Assembly: GCA_021229015.1 (NCBI GenBank)
Contig: CM037782.1
Coordinates: 61,391,187-61,455,186 of the forward strand
DNA from: Solen grandis
Lineage: Eukaryota > Mollusca > Bivalvia > Adapedonta > Solenidae
Reading direction: 5' to 3'
DNA length: 64,000 nt
The translations under genes and the position numbers were made by a program. Below the pieces are notes generated by a model. It was not told the DNA's origin, searched no databases, and saw nothing but the letters and a program-made list of their open reading frames with translations. Positions 1 to 11,199 of this stretch are shown piece after piece. Position 1 is the stretch's first letter. Each line of letters starts with the position of its first letter.

Positions 1-2582
1 CTTTTACACTCTAAGATTATTCAATTTAATGTAATTTAAGTAAGACAGTACTTCAAAGTCATATCCAAAGAACTTTTGATTATAGTTAACTGATTCAAGA
101 ACATATATCATAAATCATATTATCGTATCACGTATCCTTCATAATCAAACATAATCTGTAACTTGAAATGTCGCCCAGCAATTCTTATTCGATCAATCAA
201 GATGTCTACTTTCTCGGAAATGTTTTGTTTGTTTGTATATTTTTTATATAAGTTCTATCAAGGTTCAAACAAACCTGGCTAAGTATATTTTATATCTTAA
301 TTACATAATAATATATATTTAATCAAATTCTGCACACTTTCAAATTTATGCTATACCAATTTTGACTTTAAATATCTTTTTTTTTTTTAAGCAGAAAATG
401 CAGATGTAATCCTACTTCGTTATCTATAAAAACAAAATAAGTGTTCACTGGAAAAATCGCAGGAGGTACCTACACCTGTTCTGTTATGAATTTTTCGCTG
501 TACGTATTCGATAAGATATTTTGTTATGGTTGAGGTATAATTTTCCATTTTAACACAAACAAACAACAACAAAAACATATTCGATGGCAAGAGGAAATGA
601 TACCTAACGGCATGTTTATCTCATGGAAATAAAACATAAATTCCTATTAATGCATTTTAACTTTATGCATTGAGTCCCATCATCTGATTTCCCACAATTG
701 CTGATTAAGCTACTCTCCATATCCAGTTTTTTTTTCACTACTGTATTATCGATTAGATCGAAAGCCGATACCGTAATCCGATTGGATGTACGATAACATT
801 GTACTATATGGCGTTAACCAATCAAAACGCTCGTATCGTAATATCCTACACCCCTACCACTGATGATCTTACCTTCACATGGAGAGTATCCAAAGTGTAA
901 ACATCATTTTGATTGGTTTAAATATGTTAAATGCTTTATGCGTAAAATGTTGAACATCTCATGGTTGATAGATGGTGAGTAACGGAAGGAATTAATCGAG
1001 TGTGTCCGACGATGAAAGTATCCATACAATAGGCAGATCCACTTATGCTTCATATACCGGTAGAATGTGTAGTAAATATCACTGAACTGAAAATTGTGAT
1101 TACTGATCTTACATAGTGTAAATGCATCCATATGTGTCATGATAAATAACACAGAGTCCATATATACTTTTTATCAAGCATACACAATTCTGAACTTTTG
1201 TGACAGAGTTGGTACAGAGTATATTGATAAAACATGACCATATATTGAGATATGTTTTGTTTTTAACCTCTAACACTATATACGCATACCATCAAATCAA
1301 CGTAATGGGTCCCCTGTGGCTTGACCCGATCCAATGGCAGAATAACTCAATTATATTTAGCACTATGCCATTTGTCTACGGGATGATACGACAGTGAGAC
1401 ATCACTGTAGCCATCTCATATCCCTTATTTCGATTTTTGATTCTATAAAATTCGCAAATGCCCTTGCTACGTATTCCCGAAACATAGTCCAGTAAAATGA
1501 CATTACGCCGTAAACAAAATGTATCATTCAACAACCGAAGTCATACTTTTATGTCTCCCTTTTGTCTTTTATTATGAATTTTAATCCATTGAAAAATTAC
1601 CTATGGTGATAGGGAATAAAGGGAATCCCATTTCTAATTTAAACTATGACCTTTTCTTTAGAAACTCAAAAAATAAAGAAAAATGCGCATAAAAACATTA
1701 TTAAATACTTCCAGGGGCAAAGAATTATGCATTAGCATATCAAAAGACAGAACAGTGTTCTTTTTTTTTCACCATATGACTTTTTTGAGCTTATAACAAA
1801 ATATATTGAAGAAAAAATGCAAGTTCCATGATAGGATCTGAGCTCCTTTATCCAAGGTATGTTTTTTCCATCTTTATAAGTCTTCAGCGAATTTATAGAG
1901 ATATTCAATAAAACAATAGGGCTTTCTGTATTTCGACAGTTAAACCCATAGCCGGGAGACACAGGTGTCGCTGATGAAATATACACGAAGGACCTCATAT
2001 CTGTCATGGAGGAACACATGGGACTCCCGCGGTCTGACTTCAACGACTCCTGGAATGTGTGATATTTCATACTCTCAAGTACCAAATGATATTAAATTCG
2101 AATCTTTTTATTTCCGTTTTTAATTTTTTTTTCATCTTTTCACCACTATAACTGCCTGGAGTGTAGCGCCTATAAGCAGGAAGAAGAATAAGGAGAAGAA
2201 AAATCAACACCAACAAAACCAAAAGAAAAGTATGTCTCAGTATCATAGCTTGCTCTTTTCTTAATCAAAAACAATCCGTCAATCACTATCATATGACAGA
2301 CATCGTAAATTGGTCATTAATTAGTTATTAATCATTGAGAAAAACACTCACAACACTTTGAAAATGATCAAATATTGTTTATATCGCATAGCTTGAAATA
2401 CACGAGTATTGGCGTAATGACGTTATTACGAGCGATTTACAATTTTGGTTCTTGATATCTTTTTATGGTTTTAACTCCGGACACCAAGCTTGCTCTTTGT
2501 TTACTTTTCTCATACATAGGATGAAATGAATGACAAGCCATATTTCGGCTGCTTCGAATAAACTTTCATTCACCCCAACACC
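1..2582. other. Intergenic, no supported gene
   Basis: AT-rich sequence with homopolymer runs and many stops in all frames. The longest open stretch is on the minus strand at 1732-2085 (117 codons). It has no family motif that I recognise and no convincing start, so I do not call it a gene. No RNA gene or clear transposon end was seen. Confidence 0.5.
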
Positions 2583-2650
2583 CCCCCCACACACACACAA
2601 AACAACAACAACAACAACAACAACAAAAAAAAAACACACACACACACACA
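2583..2650. repeat. Compound microsatellite (CA)n/(CAA)n/A-run
   Basis: A run of C followed by CA repeats, then about seven CAA units, an A-run and a second CA block. A weak minus-strand open frame across it is a low-complexity artefact. Confidence 0.9.
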
Positions 2651-2782
2651 TAAGTATTAAGAATTAAAAAAAAAAATGTATAAAATGTAACTCGACGACA
2701 GTTTCTATTTTTCTAAAAATAAATATGTCACTCTCACAACTCTTCGTCTGAACATTGTTTTCTCCTAATGATGTGTTTACTC

Positions 2783-3040
2783 GAATGACTAAAACTTTTG
2801 CACTGATAACCGGAGGTCTAGGGCTCGATCATCGAAGTTTTTTTAAAGATATATCTTCTCTACTTGAAACTCAGCATATGATAATGACAATTTAAGTACT
2901 GGTCAGGATAATGTGACGGGTATGTTATCGTGCTAGTCGTCTACGGCTTGATATCGCGGTGACACGGTGCCATACACGTCTTAAATGCCTGAAATATTAT
3001 CGGTAGGGCGTAAAATTCAAAACAAACAAATAAACAAACG
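2783..3040 (+). mobile_element. Diverged tRNA-derived SINE
   Basis: Around 2793-2842 there is a tRNA-like stretch with a degenerate B-box (GTCTAGGGCTCGATCAT). A core block at 2899-2935 (GGTCAGGATAATGTGAC) matches, in the opposite orientation, the core of the SINE at 23120-23328. The 3' end is an A-rich AAACAAACAAATAAAC tail. The order tRNA head, core, A-rich tail is that of a SINE. It is old and degenerate, and I saw no target duplication. Confidence 0.5.
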
Positions 3041-3327
3041 TCATTGCCCTAAGTTTTTCAAACAAATTAATCGCAAAATAAAGAACATTTATTGAAATCC
3101 ACACCGCATATATAACCGTGATGTTATGTCACGTGACTAGAAATACCACCTGAGACGCTCAATCATCATACATCACTGCTTAGTCTTCTTGAAGGTTTCT
3201 CGTGTATCATTTCGCAGTTGTCAAGTTGAGTAATTTCAAACATAAAGAGATTACTGAAAGAAGACACTATTTAGATCTCAAGACACCAAGGCGCTGATGT
3301 ATATCACTGACCTAATTTTTTTTCCTG

Positions 3328-3522
3328 CTGTAAAATCATTAATTTTCGTGGGATACTAATTTTCGTCGGTTTCGTGGTGGATTGTATCGACGAATATTAA
3401 TCCCCACGAAAAACTTGTCTCTTATATATACCTTGCGTTTCCACAAATAGATGTACCCGCGAAATTCCCTTAGGTACATAATCAACAAAAATTAATGTCA
3501 ACGAAAATTAATGATTTTACAG
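3328..3522 (+). mobile_element. MITE family T1, copy 1 (195 bp)
   Basis: It has perfect 22-bp terminal inverted repeats starting CTGTAAAATCATTAATT and ending with the reverse complement ...TGATTTTACAG. The inside is AT-rich with conserved words such as TAATCCCCACG and TAGGTACATAATCAAC, and has no coding capacity. It shares ends and interior with copies at 46486, 57275 and 63878. Those copies are flanked by TA; here only the right flank is TA. This is a non-autonomous DNA transposon, probably mobilised by a Tc1/mariner-type (TA-targeting) enzyme. Confidence 0.85.
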
Positions 3523-4402
3523 TATTCAATTTATTTTCGTCGTTTCACAGAAAACTTCAACGATAGACTAATCAGTTTTATTTTCAATCACATCAACGGA
3601 AATTTTATTTCATATGTTTCACATTTCACCGTATCAATTTGTGCCCGATTAATGTGTCATGGGATTTTCCAAGAAACTTTTGAACATGTCAGGGGACAAT
3701 CACGTGATACAATTGATAAAGATGACAATCTCGGAACATGCCACTCAAGGTCACATATATTTTGTTCTAAATTAAAAAAAAAATCAAATTATTTTTTTAA
3801 TAAAATATGAAACAGGTCCATCTTATATACTTTATAGAAATGACCTTAATGCAGAAAATCTAATAAAATAAAGCAAATGAAATATCATGTAGAAATAGTC
3901 TGTGCTCGAGGAATTCGATCTAACACTGAATTGTAAAAACCGACGGCCATTGAGATTTCCAGATTTTTTTCTGCTTAAACAAGAATGCGCCACAACGCGC
4001 CATAATTACAATAAAAGTCTGCATTAAATGTTATGATCTTAGAATTGCTCATGAATCTTAAATGTTTTCGTTCTAACGCTTTAAGCAATTAGTGACTTTT
4101 AAGAGGTCAACTACATGAAAGGACGGTCATTTATGGTCTAGCTTCAATTCGTATTATGTACAAACATTTTCATAACGTCACGGTACTTGCTTTTAATAAC
4201 ATTTAATAATTCATTTGATAGAAATATTATAATTCTGTTTCGTTAAATTAATTCTTCCTGATAAACCATGAAGGTACATTCAAAATATAACTATATTTTG
4301 TTTCCGAGGTCTTACTCCATCTGTAATTTGGAACAAAAACTATAAAAAAAATACCCAACACTTATCTTTATCTTATTTCCATTTTTTAAAGGTGTCTTTA
4401 AT
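3523..4402. other. Intergenic, nothing recognised
   Basis: AT-rich sequence without motifs, tandem repeats or transposon ends that I can recognise. Confidence 0.5.
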
Positions 4403-4888
4403 ATGGCTTTGGAGACTCAGGTGTCCGGACATGGCCAGTCCTGTGTAAGAAGATCAATTGAATCTTGGCATGACCAATCAATCTTGATATGTGATGTTAA
4501 CGTCTTGCAGTTTCCATCCGTCGTCGATACCTCACGGACGAACTGCAACAATTACAAACAACCACCGTTACCAACCGTCAACGACATTCTCCGTTACAGA
4601 TGCAAACAACCACCGATACCAACCGTCAACGACATCCACCGTTACAGATGCAAACAACCACCGATACCAGCCGTCAACGACATCCACCGATACCGATATA
4701 AACAACCACCGATACCAACCGTCAACGCCATCAATCGTTACAGATGTAAACAACCACCGGTACCAACCGTCAACGTCACCAACCGTTACAGATGCAAACA
4801 AGTATCGATACCAACGATAAACCAACCAGGATGTGAAGTACGAATCAGGAACAAATGTCGATCCCGATGTTTTTCTTTCTTTGCTTGA
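4403..4888 (+). CDS. Doubtful 161-codon ORF made of 16-residue repeats
   Basis: It is open from an ATG after a short AT-rich leader. Residues 1-50 are unique. Residues about 51-140 are five imperfect copies of a 16-residue unit of the type CKQPPIPTVNDIHRYR, rich in proline and basic residues. The C-terminus has several Cys and Arg. There is no signal peptide, membrane segment or known domain. The repeat is a 48-bp minisatellite, and because 48 is a multiple of three, two other frames stay open over it (plus 4491-4820, minus 4568-4825). Open reading is therefore weak evidence of coding. It could be a repetitive short peptide gene or only a minisatellite; I favour the latter. Confidence 0.2.
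   Translation: MALETQVSGHGQSCVRRSIESWHDQSILICDVNVLQFPSVVDTSRTNCNNYKQPPLPTVNDILRYRCKQPPIPTVNDIHRYRCKQPPIPAVNDIHRYRYKQPPIPTVNAINRYRCKQPPVPTVNVTNRYRCKQVSIPTINQPGCEVRIRNKCRSRCFSFFA
4551..4820. repeat. 48-bp minisatellite, about 5.3 copies
   Basis: Units begin at 4555, 4603, 4651, 4699, 4747 and 4795, each starting near (C/T)AAACAACCACCG. Copies differ by a few substitutions and show no length change, so the period stays at exactly 48 bp. The unit is GC-richer than its surroundings. Confidence 0.93.
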
Positions 4889-5494
4889 TAGAGAGAGCCT
4901 TGTCTGTAAATAAAGTGTTTCCGCAGTCGTTCATTTCTCACATCTTAGAAATGATGAGTTGGAGTTATTTCAGGTATTATGTACATGTATTGTTTGAGAT
5001 AAAGACTGGTTTATGGTATGATATTGTGTGTGTGTTTGTGGGGGGAGGGGTGTATGTAGATTATGACATAAGTTTATCAACTTCTCGTATAATTGCAGTT
5101 TTCGCGGAAGTAACAGACTGGCTGATATATCAAGTCTTGAAAATGATAGAATCCTACTGGATATCAGATTCTGAATATATCAACTATGATTGTTTATTGG
5201 TTTTGTAATATAGGGATGTTGAAATCAATAATGTTTATGTTTTGTCAATATCCTAGAATGTCATTGAATCAACGAGAAATGATACAGAGGAAAGAATCCG
5301 ACGCGATCATTTCCTTTGCACATTTGTTTCATTTTCTTTATCTTTAGTTTTTTAACTATATAATAATACCATTCTACGATTTTTTGAAGATTACGGGATT
5401 GAGATTATTTTACTGTATGAAAATAATAAATCCTTTATAACAATAGTTATATATAACTACATGTGTTAAAAATCATGTCTCCTCCAGGACGGAG

Positions 5495-5800
5495 CTGTTA
5501 CTTAGTGGTGGCTTTACTGCTCATGAAAGGGAGAAAGGGTTCAATTTCCGGTCCCGGTCGAACCTCGTAAAATTTATGAGACTTTTTCAACGTCTCGCGC
5601 CCAACAAGAAGCTCAGCTCTGGTTTAAAATGAAATTGGTAATGGGGCTTCACGTATATCGGTGACAAAGATCCAGGGGGGTCTATACCGAAAGAGCGTGA
5701 ATATCGCACCCAGATCCTTTGTAAACTATCTCTGTTTCCTCAAGTAGTTTGGCTATCGGCAAGAAGGGAAGGTAACCCTGGCATAAATTTCAAGATAATC
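5495..5800 (+). mobile_element. tRNA-related SINE-like repeat
   Basis: A GC-richer island with an A-box-like TTAGTGGTGG at about 5501 and a B-box-like GGGTTCAATTTCC at about 5538, spaced as in a tRNA gene, followed by a non-tRNA body. The anticodon arm does not fold convincingly, so this is SINE-like and not a working tRNA. The ends are not defined. Confidence 0.4.
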
Positions 5801-6183
5801 GAACTCAGAGGCAATGGACCGTATTAGCCCGTATATAGACTTTCTTTGACCCAAAACCCATTGCACCATGCAATATATGTCTTAGTGCGAAACATCACAA
5901 GCAGATAAATGTATCCCCAAAACTCATTAGTTAAAGAATGTATGTGGTTGAAGACAGTCAGGAGTCATTTATGTACAAAACAAAACACAACCTATAAAAC
6001 AAATCTTTGATTTTGCATAATAAGCAACCATTGTCAATATCATTACACATCATATGTACGTTCTTTATTCCCGATGGGAACACATCTAATTTAATATTTG
6101 CGATGTCTGTGATACTTCGCATGTCACACCACTATGGTAATGACATAACCATGAATTATTGTCCATGGATGTTACAGCCATAA

Positions 6184-6574
6184 GGGTTACGGTGTTATAG
6201 ATCAGACATAACTCACGGTATCCATGGACTTTATCGTGTATATATATCCAAGGGGCAAGTTTATAGAACAACCGAGACCGTCTACAATGTCTCAGATCCA
6301 TCACGAAATGTAACGGATTGGCAAACTAGATTTAACTGTGAAGAGCGTAGCGGTGTCGTAACATTACCTTGGTGCACGGTATAGAAACATAAAGACGCCA
6401 CAAAGACAGATAGAACCTTGCAAAACTGATGTCCCGGACTCCACTCAATTCCTGTCGATCCCTGGCGATCAAAAGTGAACCTACTGGTCCTTAGCAACTC
6501 CACCATCTTCCCTGATTACTCCGGTCTACTTACTTATTTGGTCCCGGATAACCAGTATACAAATTGGGATTAAC
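6184..6574 (+). other. Possible decayed coding fragment
   Basis: This GC-richer stretch has one 66-codon frame open on the plus strand (6184-6381, containing TTETVYNVSDPSRNVTDW and a CEE..GVVTLPWC pattern) and a second one in another frame at 6431-6571. Both lack start codons and are separated by stops. Minus-strand frames are also open across part of it. Composition and protein-like content suggest an old exon or transposon ORF, but I recognise no family. Confidence 0.18.
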
Positions 6575-6954
6575 CGACACTTTGTGAACAGGGCCTTATA
6601 CTTAACAGTAACCTTTAGGTCAAATTCGAACTTCAGATGTCAAATTAATACAAAACCTAATGGCTAGGCAATGCAGCGCGTGTAATATTAAATCATTGCA
6701 GATTAAATTTGGTAATGTTAAACGTTAAAAGTCATGGGATAAAGTATGATTTTCTACTGCATTTAAAGAAAAGTCATAGCCCGGATAATATATGGCTATA
6801 CTGGGAATAGTGAAGACCGACGGATTAATAGAATCTATCATTAATTTGGATCTTCGATATAATCCATTGACTTATTATATCGTTCACTTTAAACGACGTT
6901 AGAATAAAGAAAGTAAAAAGAAATGGGAAAAAGAAAACAAAAACACATAACCAA

Positions 6955-7012
6955 AACACCTGGCCAACAAGTCCTGAAACTACTCTAATTGCTGAGCACC
7001 AAGTATATTTTC
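6955..7012 (-). repeat. SINE core fragment
   Basis: The words CTGGCCAACAAGTCCTGAAA and CTACTCTAATTGCTGAGCA align with the core of the SINE at 23120-23328 (GGGCCAACCAGTCCTACAAC). No tRNA head remains. It lies just before segmental copy A. Confidence 0.55.
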
Positions 7013-7312
7013 AGAGGTGCCTCCTGGTCGATATCAAAATTTCCATTCAGTCTTTTGCATTACTGCATAGTAATGAAATAAATTGTACACATTCATTTCC
7101 ATAGCTACAATTAAGTGATTAAACAGATTATGTAATGGAATTCTTTAAATATTTAGTGTTTCAAGATAGTTTATTTAATCACCTTAGCACAGCAATTACA
7201 ATCAGGAACGATTCGTCATTTACTGTTGGTCATTTTTATCTATGATCATTTTGAGGATTGTGTTGTATTATTATTCAGTAGTTCTTTGTTCACTGATATG
7301 AACGATGTTATT

Positions 7313-7860
7313 ATGTGTTTTGTATATGTGTCTCTAGAAGGTTCGCCGATTTATAACAATCTAGAAGAGGAAGATGGTATAAAACTATTACAGACAAATT
7401 TTGGAAGCATTTTTAATGATTATCCAGATGCGGATTATTTTTTAGGAGGCGATCTTAATGCTAGTACGAAGAATTTTTTGGGTTATATTCCATATGATGA
7501 TTTAAGTTTTATTTTTGGAGAGACAGATTATGAAGGTGACGCCTTCAACATGCATCGAACAAATAAAGATAATGTAAGATTTAATTCTTTGGAAAGTCTT
7601 TGGCGAATGTTTGCTGCACTACTGATATGCACATTATGAACGGACGTCTGTATAAATGATGACACTGATGGTATTGCTAATAATGGAACAAGTGTTGTTG
7701 ACTACCATATATGTAGTACAAATTTGTTTACAAATTATAATTATTTTAATATTGAGGATCAACAGAATCTGCACGCTTTCCTATACACTCCCAATTTATG
7801 TTTAAAAAATTAGTCACACGTGACAATACAGAAAAAAATGCCCACTAGAACCAATATTAA
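7313..7860 (+). pseudogene. LINE endonuclease remnant (AP-endonuclease fold)
   Basis: The frame open to 7639 reads ...CFVYVSLEGSPIYNN..., then ADYFLGGDLNAST around 7430-7470. This is the GDLNA metal-site motif of LINE exonuclease/endonuclease/phosphatase domains, which nick target DNA. After a frame break the text continues with NGTSVVDYHICSTN (about 7685-7720), the conserved 'DY' segment of the same domain. The catalytic N-terminal part (Asn and Glu motifs) is missing because of 5' truncation, so it could not cut DNA. The 7226-7312 codons before it are either the truncated start of the domain or joined host sequence. Confidence 0.75.
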
Positions 7861-7941
7861 ATTTAATTGGGATAGCGATAAGGTGGAAACGTTTAACTCT
7901 TTTTAAAGTTTATACCAAATTTCAAAGATGATATTTGCGGC

Positions 7942-8580
7942 ATGGCTGCACAAAATACTGACAGCAGTACTGCTATGTTAACTGATGTTTTTCATAGATT
8001 AGAATCATCTATTAAAGTACAAAATAGTCGTCGGTTAAGAAGTACAGATAAGCCACCAGAGTGGACATTATTATATAATGAAACACAAACTGAGAATCTT
8101 AACAACATAGTTTTTGAAGATTTGCAAATAAACCAGGATGTAAATAATGAAACTTTAAATAGTCCTATTACCGAAGAAGAGGTACGTAGTAGTATCAGTA
8201 AGGTAGCAAATGGCAAAAGTCCCGGAACCGACGGCATACCTTCTGAGTTTTATAAACATGTTATCAATGAAATTGTACCCAGGTTGACTGTTCTATTTAA
8301 TAAGATATTTGATAGCGGTATTATTCCATCATCGTGGAGGGAGACTATCATAATTCCAATACACAAATCAGGATCATACAGTGTTCCTGGAAACTTCAGT
8401 GGAATATCGTTGGTAAATACTCTTTCCAAGATTAAGTCTAATATTATTAATAACCCTCTTTATATTTGGGCTGAAGAGCACGATATGATGGACGAGGGGC
8501 AGACATGATTTCGAAAAGGATATTCCACTGTGGACACCATTTTTACCTTGCAAGCTTTAGCTAAAAAAATATTAATCACG
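7942..8580 (+). pseudogene. LINE reverse transcriptase, N-terminal part
   Basis: Residues about 75-95 carry the LINE motif EEEVRSSISKVANGKSPGTD, continuing GIPSEFYKH. This is followed by the fingers motif SSWRETIIIPIHKSG and GNFSGISLVNTLSKI. At 8506 the frame meets a TGA where the family has a small residue plus glycine (context EGQ-stop-FRKGYSTVDTI). It then stays readable to about 8580, where a frameshift leads into the next segment. Its role was cDNA synthesis at the nicked target. It is broken and cannot be functional as read. Confidence 0.88.
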
Positions 8581-8602
8581 GTCGGGCGGACGATTTTATT
8601 GT

Positions 8603-9481
8603 TTGTACATAGATTTCCGGAATGCGTTTGATAAAATTAATCACAAAATACTATTCCAGTCAATGTATAGAAAAGGAATTCGGGGGAAATTGTTTTATTG
8701 GTTAAAATCAGTGTATTCAAATCTTAAATCATGTGTAAAAACAGAGTGTGGGCTAACAGATTTTTTTCCTTGCAATATCGGAACCAGACAAGGAGACATA
8801 TGCAGTTCCGTAATATTTTCTCTTTTTATCAACGACTTATCTACATTATTAAATAATAAATGTAGTAAGAACGGGATTTTTGTAACAAAAACTATACCTG
8901 AAATTCTTTGTCTCTTGTTTGCCGATGATGTCGCTAACTGTGCAGATACGACAGTCAAGTTACAGCAACAAATTAATGTCATTCAAACATTTTGTAATAA
9001 TACGGGTATGGAAATAAATCTAGATAAAACTGAAATTATTGTATTTAGGAATGGCGGCAGGTTACGTTATTATGAAAAATGGTTTTATAATGGTCAACTT
9101 ATAAAAATAACGTCAGTATACAAGTACATTGGGGTTCTGTTTACGCCTATGCTATCATGGACGGCAGCGAAGATTAAACTTGTAGCACAGGCAAATAAAG
9201 CAATATTTAGTATAAGAAATCATCAACGCTCTTTTGGGTATTTGCAACATTATGAGAATTTCAAGTTATTTGATACAATAATTAAACCAATTGTGTGCTA
9301 CGCTTCAGAGATCTGGGGATATGAATATTTTAATATCATTGAATCTGTTCAAACAAATGTTTGCAAACATTTTCTACGGGTTAATAATTCGTTTAATAAC
9401 TGTATTGCTCTAGGGGTGTGCGGTAGATTACCTTTATGCATAACTTTTCATAGAATTGTACTAAATATTGGTGTAAGCTGA
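8603..9481 (+). pseudogene. LINE reverse transcriptase, palm and thumb
   Basis: It opens with YIDFRNAFDKINHK (motif A, catalytic Asp), then CNIGTRQGDICSS (motif B) and CLLFADDVANC (motif C, the FADD catalytic pair), then NLDKTEIIVFRNGG and YKYIGVLFTP (motifs D/E). After that comes a thumb region with YASEIWGYE and a VCGRLPL motif typical of jockey-like LINE proteins. All catalytic aspartates are present. The break at 9472-9481 is a single frameshift, because the homologous protein goes on in another frame from about 9472. The intact catalytic core with few breaks suggests moderate age. Confidence 0.92.
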
Positions 9482-10072
9482 TTAGAATGCAGGACTACAG
9501 ATACCCAAAACAGTGTTACATTATGTTAAAAGCACTAAATGAGGTTGGAAGTAAAACGCGGGCAATTAAAGTAAAAAATCTTTTGTTTAAATTTGGTTTT
9601 GGATTTCTCTGGGTGTCACAAGATATTGGAGATGTAAATATGTTTCTCTCTATATTTCGTCAACGTATTGTAGATTGTATGTTACAAAACTGGTATAACA
9701 ATATAAGTAATTCAAGCAGATGTGAATTTTATATAGAATTTAAATCATTAGTATACCCAGAAAATATTTATGTGTCGATATTAATTTTACATAGAAAAGG
9801 GCGATGGCGAAATTTAGATGTTCGAATCACAATTTTAGAATAGAAACGGGTCGACACAGCAATATACCGAAAAAACTTTACAAGATATTAATGCTATAGA
9901 GGATGAATTTCATGTTTTCTTTATTAGTCCAAAATATACAGATCTTAGACAACAATATATTTTATCATGGTATAAAGGTAACCATACTGTTTGTGATTTG
10001 TATTACTTGTTACAAGCTACTGGTTATATACAATTGAAGCTATTATGCAATTATATAAATAGTTTAAATTGA
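9472..10072 (+). pseudogene. LINE ORF C-terminal domain
   Basis: Continuation of the reverse transcriptase polypeptide: RYPKQCYIMLKALNEVGSKT, then FGFGFLWVSQDIGD and an LQNWYNN segment to 9843. A frameshift near 9805 restores MAKFRCSNHNFRIETGRH, the well-known 'LAKFR...IETGR' segment. A further shift gives IEDEFHVFFISPKYTDLRQQ and a natural end at 10072 (TGA). The usual C-x2-C zinc-finger cysteines are degenerate. The end is supported by the A+T-rich untranslated sequence that follows. Confidence 0.8.
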
Positions 10073-10310
10073 TAACAATATCTTTGTCTTTTTTGTTTTT
10101 TTTACTGTTATATACAATTGAAGCTATTATGCAATTATATAAATAAGTTAATACAAACAACTACTAGTTAAATATTGATAACAATATCCTTTGTCATGGT
10201 ATGAAGGTAATCGTACTATTTTGTGGTTGGTATTACGTGTTACAAGCTACTGGTTATATACTATTGAAGCTTGTTTACAGTTATATAAATAGTTAAATAC
10301 AAACAATTAC
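9966..10310 (+). repeat. Internal duplication in LINE 3' region
   Basis: The stretch starting CATGGTATAAAGGTAACC at 9968 recurs from 10195 as CATGGTATGAAGGTAATC. It includes GTTACAAGCTACTGGTTATA and ATATAAATAGTT, about 227 bp apart. A shorter third piece (ATACAATTGAAGCTATTATG) lies at 10112. The last codons of the ORF are thus copied into the untranslated region. Confidence 0.85.
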
Positions 10311-10534
10311 TTGTTAAATATAATAAACATATTTGAGTTAAAAAAGTCTATGCCAAGTGTTGGAATACTTTCACACTTCAGTGTCTTAAATTATGTGATT
10401 TTTTATGTGACCACTGTATCTATATGCATAGTGAAGCTGTTTATAGTATGTTTTATGTATCTTATTAGTTAATATTTAGCATGTATGAAAGTATATGATT
10501 GTTGTCAAGGAACACAGCACTATATTGTTTGTGT

Positions 10535-10617
10535 GGTTCTTACCACACAGGGCATGTATGACATGTATTATAGGCCGGTGGCCTTTATGTACTTAATAAC
10601 GTATCTGAATCTGAATT
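10535..10617 (+). other. LINE 3' end: hairpin and TCTGAA tail
   Basis: A TTCTTACCACACAGGGCATG stretch is followed by a short hairpin AGGCC-GGT-GGCCT (about 10571-10583) and the terminal repeat ATCTGAATCTGAAT. A 3' hairpin plus short tandem tail is the usual recognition end of LINEs of this sort. Confidence 0.6.
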
Positions 10618-11097
10618 CTGTTGAACCGTATGTATGAAATTAAGTAACTAATATCTGAAAATAAGAAGGACAGTAGTAATTGTATAATAAATAATTAAAT
10701 TCACTCTAACTCAATATTACGGCAAAAGTATGCCTTTCTCAAGAAAAAAAAACAACATGAATTTTTAGCAAGTTCTACATTATAGACGTTTGTAATTGTA
10801 TTTGCTGAAATAGAACAGTTATTAGAAACATTAAATAACATATCTTTGCTTCACAAGTGCGAATGTTTTTTAAGACAATGGAGCAAGTTTACAGCCCAGG
10901 GAATGTTCCCACTTTCGAAAGCGCTGTCTGAAGACAGTAAAATTGTTGATGGTTTTATTGAGCTTTCTGATATGTAGCTGAATTTTTTCTGATTACCAGT
11001 ACACAGTGTTGCAATGCCACATGACCGCGACGTCACTAAAAACATTTGTTTGCATACGAGGGGACTACAGTTCCAAGGTTCCACGTTGTGCTTGATA

Positions 11098-11121
11098 CAA
11101 AAAAAAAAAAAAAAAAAAAAA
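11098..11121. repeat. Poly(A) run
   Basis: About 22 consecutive A residues inside copy A. There is no SINE or LINE body upstream that would mark it as a retroposon tail. Confidence 0.9.
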
Positions 11122-11199
11122 GCTCAGCTGCTGATGGAGATCCTATTTTCCGCGGAAAGCTTATATTTTTCTCCTTAGACTGCCACATGTCCCACAGAA

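Larger units (their letters stand above)
7229..10617 (+). mobile_element. 5'-truncated, decayed non-LTR retrotransposon (LINE)
   Basis: In order it contains part of an AP-type endonuclease (about 7313-7860), a reverse transcriptase (7942-9481), a C-terminal domain (to 10072), a 3' untranslated region and a short TCTGAATCTGAA tail. The insertion splits a sequence that is intact in copy C. The short word CTGTTG at 7223-7228 and 10618-10623 is the likely target duplication. The element is truncated inside the endonuclease domain, as is common for target-primed insertion, and has at least two in-frame stops and several frameshifts. The protein resembles those usually named 'mobile element jockey-like'; I cannot fix the clade by eye. 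Confidence 0.9.

Noticed and set aside
1732..2085. 117-codon minus-strand frame
   Set aside because: No family motif, no signal or membrane segment, and its ends lie in low-complexity AT sequence. A random frame or old exon cannot be told apart, so it is not listed as a gene.
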